Positions 42,770 through 51,194 of a stretch of DNA of 64,000 nucleotides are shown one piece after another. The stretch lies in contig NZ_NKHR01000005.1 of assembly GCF_014467285.1 (NCBI RefSeq), forward strand, positions 169,781-233,780, in the 5' to 3' direction. Position numbers and translations under genes: made by a program. Below the pieces are notes generated by a model that did not search any database, was not told the origin of the DNA, and worked only from the letters and a program-made list of their open reading frames with translations. This DNA comes from Xenorhabdus sp014467285. Lineage in GTDB: Bacteria > Pseudomonadota > Gammaproteobacteria > Enterobacterales > Enterobacteriaceae. The first letter of the stretch is position 1. Every line of letters starts with the position of its first letter.

Positions 42770-44122
42770 ATGTTAAGTATTTTCAAACCAGCTCCCCATA
42801 AAGCCCGGTTGCCTGCGCAAGAAATAGATCCACTCTATCGCCGCTTGCGCTGGCAAATTTTTATGGGGATTTTCTTTGGCTATGCAGCCTACTATCTGGT
42901 AAGGAAAAACTTTGCCCTGGCAATGCCTTTTTTAGTAGAGCAAGGCTTCTCCAGAGGTGATCTTGGTTTTGCCCTGTCGGGAATTTCAATTGCATACGGA
43001 TTCTCAAAATTCATCATGGGTTCCGTTTCCGACCGCTCGAATCCGCGTGTTTTCTTGCCTGCCGGTCTAATACTGGCTGCGGCTGTCATGCTGTTTATGG
43101 GCTTCGTACCGTGGGCAACATCCAGCATTGCTATCATGTTTGCTCTGCTGTTCCTCTGTGGCTGGTTCCAGGGTATGGGCTGGCCTCCTTGCGGACGCAC
43201 CATGGTTCATTGGTGGTCACAAAAAGAACGTGGCGGGATTGTTTCAGTCTGGAACTGTGCCCATAACGTTGGTGGGGGTTTGCCTCCATTGTTGTTCCTG
43301 CTAGGTATGGCTTGGTTCAATGACTGGAAAGCGGCGCTTTATATGCCTGCATTTGCCGCTATCCTCGTGGCGATAATCGTTTTCACTTTGATGCGTGATA
43401 CCCCACAATCTTGTGGTTTACCGCCAATCGAAGAGTACAAAAATGATTATCCGCCTGATTACACAGAGAAACATGAAAAGGAACTGACTGCAAAAGAGAT
43501 CTTCATGCAGTACGTCCTGCCTAATAAATTGCTGTGGATGATCGCGATTGCCAACGTGTTCGTTTATCTGTTGCGTTACGGTATTCTCGACTGGTCACCA
43601 ACTTATTTGAAAGAAGTGAAGCATTTTGCGTTAGATAAATCTTCCTGGGCTTATTTCCTGTATGAGTACGCAGGTATTCCGGGTACGCTATTGTGCGGCT
43701 GGATGTCTGACAAAGTGTTCAAAGGCAACCGTGGTGCAACCGGTGTATTCTTTATGGCATTAGTGACTATCGCCACTGTTGTATTCTGGATGAACCCGGC
43801 AGGAAACCCAAATGTTGATATGATCTGTATGCTGGTTATCGGCTTCCTGATTTATGGCCCTGTCATGCTGATTGGTCTGCACGCGCTTGAGCTGGCACCG
43901 AAAAAAGCAGCGGGAACAGCAGCAGGCTTTACCGGTTTGTTTGGCTATCTGGGTGGTTCAGTAGCAGCCAGCGCTATCGTTGGTTACACCGTTGACTTCT
44001 TCGGTTGGGACGGTGGCTTTATGGTGATGATCGGCGGCAGCGCACTCTCTGTCATTTTGCTTTTGTTTGTCATGTTGAGTGAAAAGAAACACAAGCAGGA
44101 AATAGCTAGTCAGAATAAATAA
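42770..44122 (+). CDS. glpT: Glycerol-3-phosphate/phosphate antiporter GlpT
   Basis: GlpT imports sn-glycerol-3-phosphate in exchange for phosphate, and fosfomycin also enters this way. The 450-residue product has 12 segments and organophosphate-antiporter motifs YAAYYLVRKNFALAMPFLVE, GFSKFIMGSVSDRSNPRVFL and GWFQGMGWPPCGRTMVHWWS, with both phosphate-binding arginines likely present. ATG 42770 follows GTGGAGA and yields MLSIFKPAPHKARLPAQEID. In E. coli it is divergent from glpACB with an intergenic region of a few hundred bases. Confidence 0.97.
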   Translation: MLSIFKPAPHKARLPAQEIDPLYRRLRWQIFMGIFFGYAAYYLVRKNFALAMPFLVEQGFSRGDLGFALSGISIAYGFSKFIMGSVSDRSNPRVFLPAGLILAAAVMLFMGFVPWATSSIAIMFALLFLCGWFQGMGWPPCGRTMVHWWSQKERGGIVSVWNCAHNVGGGLPPLLFLLGMAWFNDWKAALYMPAFAAILVAIIVFTLMRDTPQSCGLPPIEEYKNDYPPDYTEKHEKELTAKEIFMQYVLPNKLLWMIAIANVFVYLLRYGILDWSPTYLKEVKHFALDKSSWAYFLYEYAGIPGTLLCGWMSDKVFKGNRGATGVFFMALVTIATVVFWMNPAGNPNVDMICMLVIGFLIYGPVMLIGLHALELAPKKAAGTAAGFTGLFGYLGGSVAASAIVGYTVDFFGWDGGFMVMIGGSALSVILLLFVMLSEKKHKQEIASQNK

Positions 44123-44155
44123 CATTGACTAAACACGCTGATTAATAACGATGTT

Positions 44156-44190
44156 AATCGCAGTACAACATCAGGTTGTACTGCGATTTT
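44156..44190 (+). terminator. Terminator after glpT
   Basis: A 14-base perfect stem (44156-44169 with 44175-44188) around a 5-base loop runs into TTTT. It is strong and lies between glpT and glpQ, so glpQ is probably transcribed in large part from its own promoter, unlike the E. coli glpTQ operon. Confidence 0.88.
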
Positions 44191-44368
44191 ATGAAACATT
44201 TATTATCTTTTTTCTGAAATACCGGGCAATGCTAAAATTTTTCTCATAGAATAAATTATCACTATTCTATATAACCCCTTCAAAATAAGGACAATGAAGT
44301 CTGTCACTCACTTTTAAATATGCTGTTTCCTTTTACTTCACAGGTATATTCTTCATTTCCATACTTTA

Positions 44369-44512
44369 TTAGTAACCTTCTGACTTCAAAAATTGTTCAA
44401 ACCCTCCTGAAGGAATAACTCTATTTTTATATCTTGTAAACCAATGCTCTTCCTGTAACGTCTTCATCGGTAGTAAGACCTTAATTTTAAAAAATCCATG
44501 CTTTATTTTAAT
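44369..44512 (-). pseudogene. Small gene remnant between glpT and glpQ
   Basis: The minus strand is open for 47 codons with protein-like composition, including LPMKTLQEEHWFTRYKNRVI and ending SGGFEQFLKSEGY before TAA. A start codon lies in the middle (MKTLQ), but there is no clear ribosome site. The rest of the 720-base glpT-glpQ interval shows nothing. It is perhaps the tail of a lost accessory gene; family not recognised. Confidence 0.3.
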
Positions 44513-44842
44513 TCACTTATATCATTTACATTTATCACTTCATTCTGATTTAAATTCAAAATCCTCCAGACGATTTAATAAATTTGTTCATTTAATGACA
44601 TGACTAAATAAGGTTAAAGATAAACAGAACCTAAATAATCATTTTTCTGTCATAAAATTGTGATGTACTGCCAGTAAAATCAATGTGCAGGATTGTGTTA
44701 TGTCAGTATTTTATATAAAAAGCGATTTGGATATTCACCTTATTTCTTCTGGCTGTTGGCTAAAAATCAGCTACACAAAGCTACACAATAAGTAACATAA
44801 TTTTTGTTTAAGATTTTTATTACAAATAAATGGAGAATCCCA

Positions 44843-45919
44843 ATGCAGACCCCTATTAAGGCAATCATGGCAGGTATTCTGTTAGCATCATCAATGTCAG
44901 GCATTGCACATGCAGCAGATAAGATTGTTATCGCCCACCGTGGGGCCAGTGGTTATTTACCTGAGCATACCCTGCCCGCTAAAGCAATGGCTTACGCACA
45001 AGGTGCTGATTATCTTGAGCAAGATCTGGTAATGACTAAAGATGACCAGCTCATTGTGCTACACGACCATTATTTAGATCGAGTAACCGATGTTGCAGAA
45101 CGTTTTCCAAACCGTGCCCGTGCCGATGGCCGCTATTATGCGATAGATTTTACCTTACCAGAAATTAAGTCCCTGAAATTCACCGAAGGTTTTGATATCA
45201 AAGATGGCAAAAAAATCCAAAGCTATCCGGGACGTTTCCCTATGGGAAAATCAGATTTCCACATTCATACCTTTCAGGAAGAGTTGGAATTTATCCAGGG
45301 CCTGAATAAATCCACCGGCAAAGACATTGGTATTTATCCTGAAATCAAAGCACCGTGGTTCCATCGCCAAGAGGGCAAGGATATCACGACCAAGGTGCTG
45401 GAAGTGCTGAAACAATATGGCTACACCAAGAAAAGCGATAAGGTGTACCTGCAATGCTTTGATGCCAATGAACTGAAACGCATCAAAAATGAGCTGGAAC
45501 CAAAATTGGGGATGGATCTGAGACTGATTCAGCTAATCGCTTACACCGACTGGAACGAAACCTACGAGCAAAAGTCAGATGGTTCATGGCAAAATTATAG
45601 CTATGAATGGATGTTTAAGCCGGGTGCGATGAAAGAAGTGGCAAAATATGCCGATGGTATTGGCCCTGATTACCACATGATTATCGACAATGGTTCTACG
45701 CCAAATAACATCAAATTGACCGGTATGGTAAAAGAGGCTCACGCCAGCCATTTAGCAGTTCATCCATATACTATCCGTATCGATCAACTGCCAAAATATG
45801 CCACCAGCGGCAATCAATTATTTGATATCGTTTTCGATAAAGCGAATGTTGATGGCGCATTCACTGACTTCCCTGATTTAGCAGTGAAGTTTCTGAAAAA
45901 GCATCATGAACACAAATAA
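44843..45919 (+). CDS. glpQ: Periplasmic glycerophosphodiester phosphodiesterase GlpQ
   Basis: GlpQ hydrolyses glycerophosphodiesters in the periplasm to glycerol-3-phosphate and an alcohol, feeding GlpT. The 358-residue precursor has a signal peptide (about 1-27, cut after AHA), then VIAHRGASGYLPEHTLPAKA with the catalytic histidine and arginine and EQDLVMTKDDQLIVLHDHYL with the metal and second-histidine motif. Start at ATG 44843, 6 bases after TGGAGA; the frame is open upstream but without a signal. Confidence 0.96.
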   Translation: MQTPIKAIMAGILLASSMSGIAHAADKIVIAHRGASGYLPEHTLPAKAMAYAQGADYLEQDLVMTKDDQLIVLHDHYLDRVTDVAERFPNRARADGRYYAIDFTLPEIKSLKFTEGFDIKDGKKIQSYPGRFPMGKSDFHIHTFQEELEFIQGLNKSTGKDIGIYPEIKAPWFHRQEGKDITTKVLEVLKQYGYTKKSDKVYLQCFDANELKRIKNELEPKLGMDLRLIQLIAYTDWNETYEQKSDGSWQNYSYEWMFKPGAMKEVAKYADGIGPDYHMIIDNGSTPNNIKLTGMVKEAHASHLAVHPYTIRIDQLPKYATSGNQLFDIVFDKANVDGAFTDFPDLAVKFLKKHHEHK

Positions 45920-45973
45920 TTTATGAACTTTAATCAACGAACAATAGATAAACGACGAACGTAAATAATATAA

Positions 45974-45992
45974 GGGCAGTCCAGAACTGCCC
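45974..45992 (-). terminator. Terminator after epmA
   Basis: GGGCAGT (45974-45980) and ACTGCCC (45986-45992) form a 7-base GC-rich stem; on the minus strand it is followed by a T/A-rich run. It lies 12 bases after the epmA stop. Confidence 0.7.
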
Positions 45993-46003
45993 CACAATCA
46001 CAA

Positions 46004-46981
46004 TTACGAGATCCCTACCGGGAAAGCAATAACTTCACTAATCCGCTCAGCACCCAATGCCAGCATAATCAGGCGATCAACGCCCAATGCAACACCAGAA
46101 CAATCTGGCATTCCATGAGCAAGCGCTGCAAGCAAATATTCATCAATCGGCTGAACAGGCAACCCCATTGCTTCACGCTTACGGTTATCCTGCTCAAAAC
46201 GCAAACGCTGTTCATGACTGTCAGTTAGCTCACGGAAACCATTCGCTAATTCCATGCCCTTGAAATAAACTTCAAAACGCTGTGCAACCCGATGATCTTC
46301 TTTACTGATCTCTGCCAATGCCGCCTGAGATGCAGGGAAGTGATAGATGAATGTCGGTTTTTCAATACCAATCTGCGTTTCCACGCCCATCACAAAAAGC
46401 AATTGCAGCAAAGTATCACGATCTTCTTCTTGATCAGCGATATTGCTGAGATCGAGTTTTGCCGCCACCTCACGCAATTTTTCCTTACTTGCAGTAAGAG
46501 GATCGATATCCAGATATCGAATAAACGCCTGTTGGTAAGAAAGTGATTCTGCACTTTCACAATCCAAAATCTGCTGCAATAAATCATCCACTTCATTCAT
46601 TAAGTGATACATATCATAATGCGGACGATACCACTCCAGCATGGTGAACTCTGGGTTATGATGACGACCCGCTTCCTCATTACGGAAACTTTTCCCCATC
46701 TGATAAATGGAGCCGCTTCCTGCCGCCAGAAGACGCTTCATGTGGTATTCGGGGCTGGTCATCAGGTATAGAGTCAAACCATCTGCTGCACCCGGCCCAA
46801 CAAATTGAGTCTGGAAGGGCACCAGATGGACGTCAGTCACAGTCGCCTGACTCATGGCAGGTGTTTCAACTTCCAACACCCCACGATCTGCGAAAAAGCG
46901 CCGTATTTCTGCTAAAATCTCCGCCCTTTTCAATAAATTGGCGATAGGGGCACTTGGCTGCCAATTCGCGACTTCGTTCAT
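46004..46981 (-). CDS. epmA: Elongation factor P-lysine (R-beta-lysine) ligase EpmA
   Basis: EpmA (PoxA/GenX/YjeA), a lysyl-tRNA synthetase paralogue without anticodon domain, attaches R-beta-lysine to elongation factor P. The 325 residues are the normal length. Class II motifs are YLMTSPEYHMKRLLAAGSGS, GKSFRNEEAGRHHNPEFTML (motif 2) and GVALGVDRLIMLALG (motif 3). It is divergent from frdABCD, as in E. coli. epmB and efp are not in the window. Confidence 0.97.
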   Translation of the reverse strand: MNEVANWQPSAPIANLLKRAEILAEIRRFFADRGVLEVETPAMSQATVTDVHLVPFQTQFVGPGAADGLTLYLMTSPEYHMKRLLAAGSGSIYQMGKSFRNEEAGRHHNPEFTMLEWYRPHYDMYHLMNEVDDLLQQILDCESAESLSYQQAFIRYLDIDPLTASKEKLREVAAKLDLSNIADQEEDRDTLLQLLFVMGVETQIGIEKPTFIYHFPASQAALAEISKEDHRVAQRFEVYFKGMELANGFRELTDSHEQRLRFEQDNRKREAMGLPVQPIDEYLLAALAHGMPDCSGVALGVDRLIMLALGAERISEVIAFPVGIS

Positions 46982-47789
46982 GTTCCGATGACTCCAAAAT
47001 AAAACAAAACGCGCAGTTTACCCGCATCAAGCCTGCCAGACAAATCATTGTCTGTATTGCATTAAACTTGAAACTTGTTACCGGTGACTTATCGTTTTAA
47101 TTTCTGACAGGAAAAAATAATCCTGCGTTAATAGGACAGACACAGAAAACAAAGGATAGCCATGTTTGCCCTATGGTAGGGTTCTTACATATGCAATCAT
47201 AATTGATTAAGAAGAACAATAAAAATTTAACTGAAAATAGATTACATCTTATAACGAAGTGAGTTATAAACAAAATGTATACCAAGAGATAACTCGATAA
47301 ATATAAAAGTATTTTCTTCCTTGATATAGACGGGGGTTTAAAAAAGAATACATCTACCTGGCAGCATACGCTTTTCATTCAAAAGATAAATAACAAAATA
47401 TGTCTTCCTCATGCTAATAACATAAAAATAAATTTAGGAAAATCATGATTCATTTGCAATATAAATAAATTAGGCTCCATCCATAAATCAATAAATATTA
47501 TTAAATCGTTATATTTATCATTTACTTTTATATAAGCTCTTATTCATTCGTAGAAAATGCTGTCGATGGCTCAATCCACTTGAGCAAAAAACATGCGATA
47601 GATCACGTTTTGTCAGCAAAATCCTGCAAAACCCGCATTCATATCAAATTTACTTCCTGGATAATTCGTTATAATTAAACCTTATAAAGAGTAATAGTTA
47701 TCGCCCCTGACTCATTAAGGTATAGAAAATTATCTTCAATACTTCGTTAAAAAAGAAAAATTGTTTCACTTGAACAATGGAGAAGCGCA
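46982..47789. other. epmA-frdA intergenic region
   Basis: No convincing gene is present in this 808-base AT-rich interval. A 93-codon minus-strand frame at 47097-47378 is rich in phenylalanine, isoleucine and cysteine without family motif and is probably chance. The frd promoter should lie in about 47570-47770; I could not find a clean FNR site (TTGAT-N4-ATCAA). Confidence 0.5.
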
Positions 47790-49586
47790 GTGCAAACCAT
47801 CAATGTCGACCTCGCGATTATCGGAGCCGGTGGTGCAGGGCTAAGAGCAGCCATTGCTGCTGCTGAAGCCAATCCTCAACTCAAGATCGCCCTGATTTCA
47901 AAAGTGTACCCCATGCGCAGCCACACTGTGGCAGCAGAAGGTGGCTCAGCCGCAGTCACTCAATCACATGATTCCTATGACTTTCATTTCAATGACACAG
48001 TATCCGGTGGTGATTGGCTGTGTGAACAAGATGTGGTTGAATATTTCGTCAAACATTGCCCGACCGAAATGATCCAACTGGAACAATGGGGTTGCCCGTG
48101 GAGCCGTAAGGAAGATGGTTCCATCAATGTTCGTCGTTTCGGAGGCATGAAAATTGAACGCACATGGTTTGCCGCTGATAAAACCGGTTTCCATATGCTT
48201 CATACCCTGTTCCAAACTTCCCTTAAATACCCTCAAATCCAGCGCTTTGATGAACATTTTGTTCTCGATATTCTGGTGGATGACGGGCAGGTACGCGGTT
48301 TGGTTGCACTGAACATGATGGAAGGAACCAAAGTTCAGATCCGTGCTAATGCGGTCATTATGGCGACAGGCGGTGCGGGGCGCGTATACCGTTACAATAC
48401 CAATGGCGGCATCGTTACCGGTGATGGAATGGGAATCGCATTCCGTCACGGCATCCCATTGCGCGATATGGAATTTGTGCAATATCACCCAACAGGACTG
48501 CCCGGTTCCGGTATTCTGATGACCGAAGGCTGTCGCGGTGAAGGTGGCATTCTGGTGAACAAAGACGGCTATCGTTATCTACAGGATTATGGTCTGGGGC
48601 CAGAGACACCACTTGGGCAACCTGAAAACAAATATATGGAATTAGGCCCACGTGACAAAGTGTCTCAGGCATTCTGGCATGAATGGCGGGCAGGGCGCAC
48701 CATCGCCACGCCACGCGGTGATGTGGTGCATTTGGATTTGCGTCATTTGGGGGAGAAAAAACTGCTTGAACGCCTGCCGTTTATTTGTGAGCTGGCGAAA
48801 GCCTATGTTGGCGTTGATCCTGTCAAAGAACCCATTCCCGTTCGTCCAACTGCGCATTACACGATGGGTGGGATCGAAACCAATCAGCAATGCGAAACCC
48901 GAATCAAAGGATTATTTGCCATCGGCGAATGTTCTTCTGTTGGCTTACATGGCGCAAACCGCCTCGGTTCTAACTCGTTGGCAGAATTGGTTGTTTTTGG
49001 GCGTCTGGCAGGTGAAGAGGCGGTCAAACATATTCAGGGCGTCAAACCCGCCAACGATAACGTACTGAATGCGCAAGCCCGTGATGTCGAAGATAAACTC
49101 AATAAGCTGCTAAACCAGAAAGGCGGTGAAAACTGGGCGAAAATCCGCGATGAAATGGGGACGTCAATGGAAGAAGGATGCGGTATTTACCGTACACCAG
49201 AGCTCATGCAGAAAACCATCGACAAAATTGCTGAATTAAAAGAACGCTTCAAACATATCCAAATTAGCGATCGTTCCAGCGTATTCAATACGGATCTGCT
49301 CTATACCATCGAATTGGGATTCGGTTTAGATGTTGCTGAGTGTATGGCCCATTCCGCCATGAACCGTAAAGAGTCACGTGGTGCCCACCAGCGCCTTGAT
49401 GAAGGTTGTACCGAACGTGACGATACCAATTTCTTGAAGCATACGTTGGCTTTTTATCATCCTGAAGGTGCCCCTCGTCTGGAATACAGTGATGTGAAGA
49501 TCACCAAATCTCAACCAGCTAAGCGTGTATATGGTGGCGAAGCGGCGGCACAAGAGAAAAAACAGAAGGAGCAGGCGAATGGCTGA
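47790..49586 (+). CDS. frdA: Fumarate reductase flavoprotein subunit
   Basis: FrdA carries covalent FAD and reduces fumarate to succinate as terminal step of anaerobic respiration. The 598-residue product has the FAD-linking SKVYPMRSHTVAAEGGSAAV with histidine, active-site GHGIPLRDMEFVQYHPTGL-like region, TEGCRGEGGILVNKDGYRYL and RPTAHYTMGGIETN. The start is GTG 47790, as in E. coli, with TGGAGA upstream. First gene of frdABCD; overlaps frdB by 8 bases. Confidence 0.98.
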   Translation: MQTINVDLAIIGAGGAGLRAAIAAAEANPQLKIALISKVYPMRSHTVAAEGGSAAVTQSHDSYDFHFNDTVSGGDWLCEQDVVEYFVKHCPTEMIQLEQWGCPWSRKEDGSINVRRFGGMKIERTWFAADKTGFHMLHTLFQTSLKYPQIQRFDEHFVLDILVDDGQVRGLVALNMMEGTKVQIRANAVIMATGGAGRVYRYNTNGGIVTGDGMGIAFRHGIPLRDMEFVQYHPTGLPGSGILMTEGCRGEGGILVNKDGYRYLQDYGLGPETPLGQPENKYMELGPRDKVSQAFWHEWRAGRTIATPRGDVVHLDLRHLGEKKLLERLPFICELAKAYVGVDPVKEPIPVRPTAHYTMGGIETNQQCETRIKGLFAIGECSSVGLHGANRLGSNSLAELVVFGRLAGEEAVKHIQGVKPANDNVLNAQARDVEDKLNKLLNQKGGENWAKIRDEMGTSMEEGCGIYRTPELMQKTIDKIAELKERFKHIQISDRSSVFNTDLLYTIELGFGLDVAECMAHSAMNRKESRGAHQRLDEGCTERDDTNFLKHTLAFYHPEGAPRLEYSDVKITKSQPAKRVYGGEAAAQEKKQKEQANG

Positions 49587-50313
49587 GATGCAAACGCTGA
49601 AAATGGAGGTCATGCGCTATAACCCGGAAATTGACAGTGAACCTCATTTTGTCGTTTATGAAGTGCCTTACGATGAGCAAACTTCACTGCTGGATGCGTT
49701 AGGTTACATTAAAGATAATCTAGCTCCTGACCTCTCTTACCGCTGGTCTTGCCGCATGGCAATCTGCGGCTCCTGCGGCATGATGGTAAACCGCGTGCCA
49801 AAACTGGCATGTAAAACGTTCCTGCGTGAGTACACACAAGGAATGAAAATCGAAGCGCTAGGTAATTTCCCGATTGAACGGGATTTGGTTGTGGACATGA
49901 CCCACTTTATTGAGAGTCTGGAAGCGATCAAGCCCTATATCATCGGCAATAATCGTAAACCTGAGGATGGGCCGAACGTGCAGACACCGGCCCAAATGGC
50001 AAAATACCATCAATTTTCAGGTTGTATCAACTGTGGCCTGTGCTATGCCGCCTGCCCTCAATTTGGCCTGAATCCTGAATTCATCGGGCCTGCTGCGGTC
50101 ACATTGGCACATCGTTACAATCTTGATAACCGCGATAATGGCAAGAAAGAGCGTATGCCACACATCAACAGCGACAACGGTGTCTGGTCTTGTACTTTCG
50201 TAGGCTACTGCTCTGAAGTTTGTCCGAAACATGTTGATCCGGCAGGTGCCATTCAGCAGAGCAAGGCAGAAAGTGCCAAAGATTTCATTATCTCTATGCT
50301 GAAACCACAATAA
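49579..50313 (+). CDS. frdB: Fumarate reductase iron-sulfur subunit
   Basis: FrdB holds three clusters between menaquinol and the flavin. The 244-residue protein has the 2Fe-2S motif SCRMAICGSCGMMVN (about residues 57-71), then SGCINCGLCYAACPQFGLNP and SCTFVGYCSEVCPKHVDP. Start ATG 49579 with AAGGAG upstream gives MAEMQTLKMEVMRYNPEIDS, the usual FrdB start. Confidence 0.98.
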   Translation: MAEMQTLKMEVMRYNPEIDSEPHFVVYEVPYDEQTSLLDALGYIKDNLAPDLSYRWSCRMAICGSCGMMVNRVPKLACKTFLREYTQGMKIEALGNFPIERDLVVDMTHFIESLEAIKPYIIGNNRKPEDGPNVQTPAQMAKYHQFSGCINCGLCYAACPQFGLNPEFIGPAAVTLAHRYNLDNRDNGKKERMPHINSDNGVWSCTFVGYCSEVCPKHVDPAGAIQQSKAESAKDFIISMLKPQ

Positions 50314-50327
50314 GGAAGGAGAGAATA

Positions 50328-50723
50328 ATGACGACGAAACGTAAACCTTATGTGCGCGGCATGGAAGCGAATTGGTGGCGCAAACTCGGATTTTACCGTT
50401 TTTACATGCTGAGAGAAGGAACATCAGTTCCTGCCACGTGGTTCAGTTTACTGGTGCTTTATGGTTTGTTTGCCTTGAAAAACGGCCCGGAAAGCTGGGC
50501 GGATTTTGTCTCTTTCCTGCAACATCCGATCGTGTTGCTGATTAATATCATCACCCTGCTGGCAGCCTTGCTGCATACGAAAACCTGGTTTGAACTGGCT
50601 CCGAAGGCACTCAATCTCATCGTCAAAAGTGAGAAAATGCCACCGGGGCCAATTGTCAAATTGCTGTGGGCAACCACGATTATTGCGACTGCCGTGATTC
50701 TCGGTGTGGCATTACTTTTCTGA
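50328..50723 (+). CDS. frdC: Fumarate reductase membrane subunit C
   Basis: The 131-residue anchor with three membrane segments begins TTKRKPYVRGMEANWWRKLG, the conserved N-terminus of FrdC, with the glutamate implicated in quinone handling (MREGTSVPATWFS). It is preceded by AAGGAAGGAG and followed after 16 bases by frdD. Confidence 0.97.
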   Translation: MTTKRKPYVRGMEANWWRKLGFYRFYMLREGTSVPATWFSLLVLYGLFALKNGPESWADFVSFLQHPIVLLINIITLLAALLHTKTWFELAPKALNLIVKSEKMPPGPIVKLLWATTIIATAVILGVALLF

Positions 50724-50739
50724 CCCCAAGGAGGATCTG

Positions 50740-51093
50740 ATGAATCAAGTACCTAAGCGTTCCGATGAACCGATTTTCTGGGGCTTATTTGGTGCCGGCG
50801 GGATGTGGAGCGCTATTGTTGGGCCGGCAATTATTCTGCTGCTGGGCATACTGATACCACTCGGTTTGGCACCAGAAGCGCTTTCTTATGAGCGTATCCT
50901 GACATTCTGCCAGAGTTTTATTGGTCGCATCTTTTTGCTGCTGATGATCAGCCTGCCGATCTGGTGCGGAATGCACCGTATTCACCATGGAATGCATGAT
51001 CTGAAAATTCATGTCCCTGCCAGTAAATGGGTATTTTATGGTGCAGCGGCTATTTTGACTGTTGTCGCTTTGATTGGCGTTTTTACGCTGTAA
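50740..51093 (+). CDS. frdD: Fumarate reductase membrane subunit D
   Basis: The 117-residue second anchor has three membrane segments: FWGLFGAGGMWSAIVGPAII, then RIFLLLMISLPIWCGMHRIH and a last segment near the end. Start ATG 50740 behind AAGGAGGA gives MNQVPKRSDEPIFW, like E. coli FrdD. Confidence 0.97.
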   Translation: MNQVPKRSDEPIFWGLFGAGGMWSAIVGPAIILLLGILIPLGLAPEALSYERILTFCQSFIGRIFLLLMISLPIWCGMHRIHHGMHDLKIHVPASKWVFYGAAAILTVVALIGVFTL

Positions 51094-51130
51094 TTCTCAT
51101 GGCGATAATTGGAGAGCAATCCTAGGAAAA

Positions 51131-51153
51131 AGTCTGCGGATAAACCGCAGACT
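51131..51153. terminator. Terminator between frdD and the TonB receptor gene
   Basis: AGTCTGCGG (51131-51139) pairs with CCGCAGACT (51145-51153) around ATAAA, with an A-run before it and a T-rich run after it. It probably serves both convergent genes. Confidence 0.85.
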
Positions 51154-51194
51154 TATTACAAGGGATATTTTTGAATATCCTTAAGACGTTTTCA

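Noticed and set aside
47097..47378. 93-codon minus-strand frame between epmA and frdA
   Set aside because: Hydrophobic, cysteine- and phenylalanine-rich with no ribosome site or recognisable family; typical of AT-rich intergenic DNA.
47570..47780. FNR site in the frd promoter
   Set aside because: No sequence here matches TTGAT-N4-ATCAA well enough to call, although regulation by FNR is expected from E. coli.
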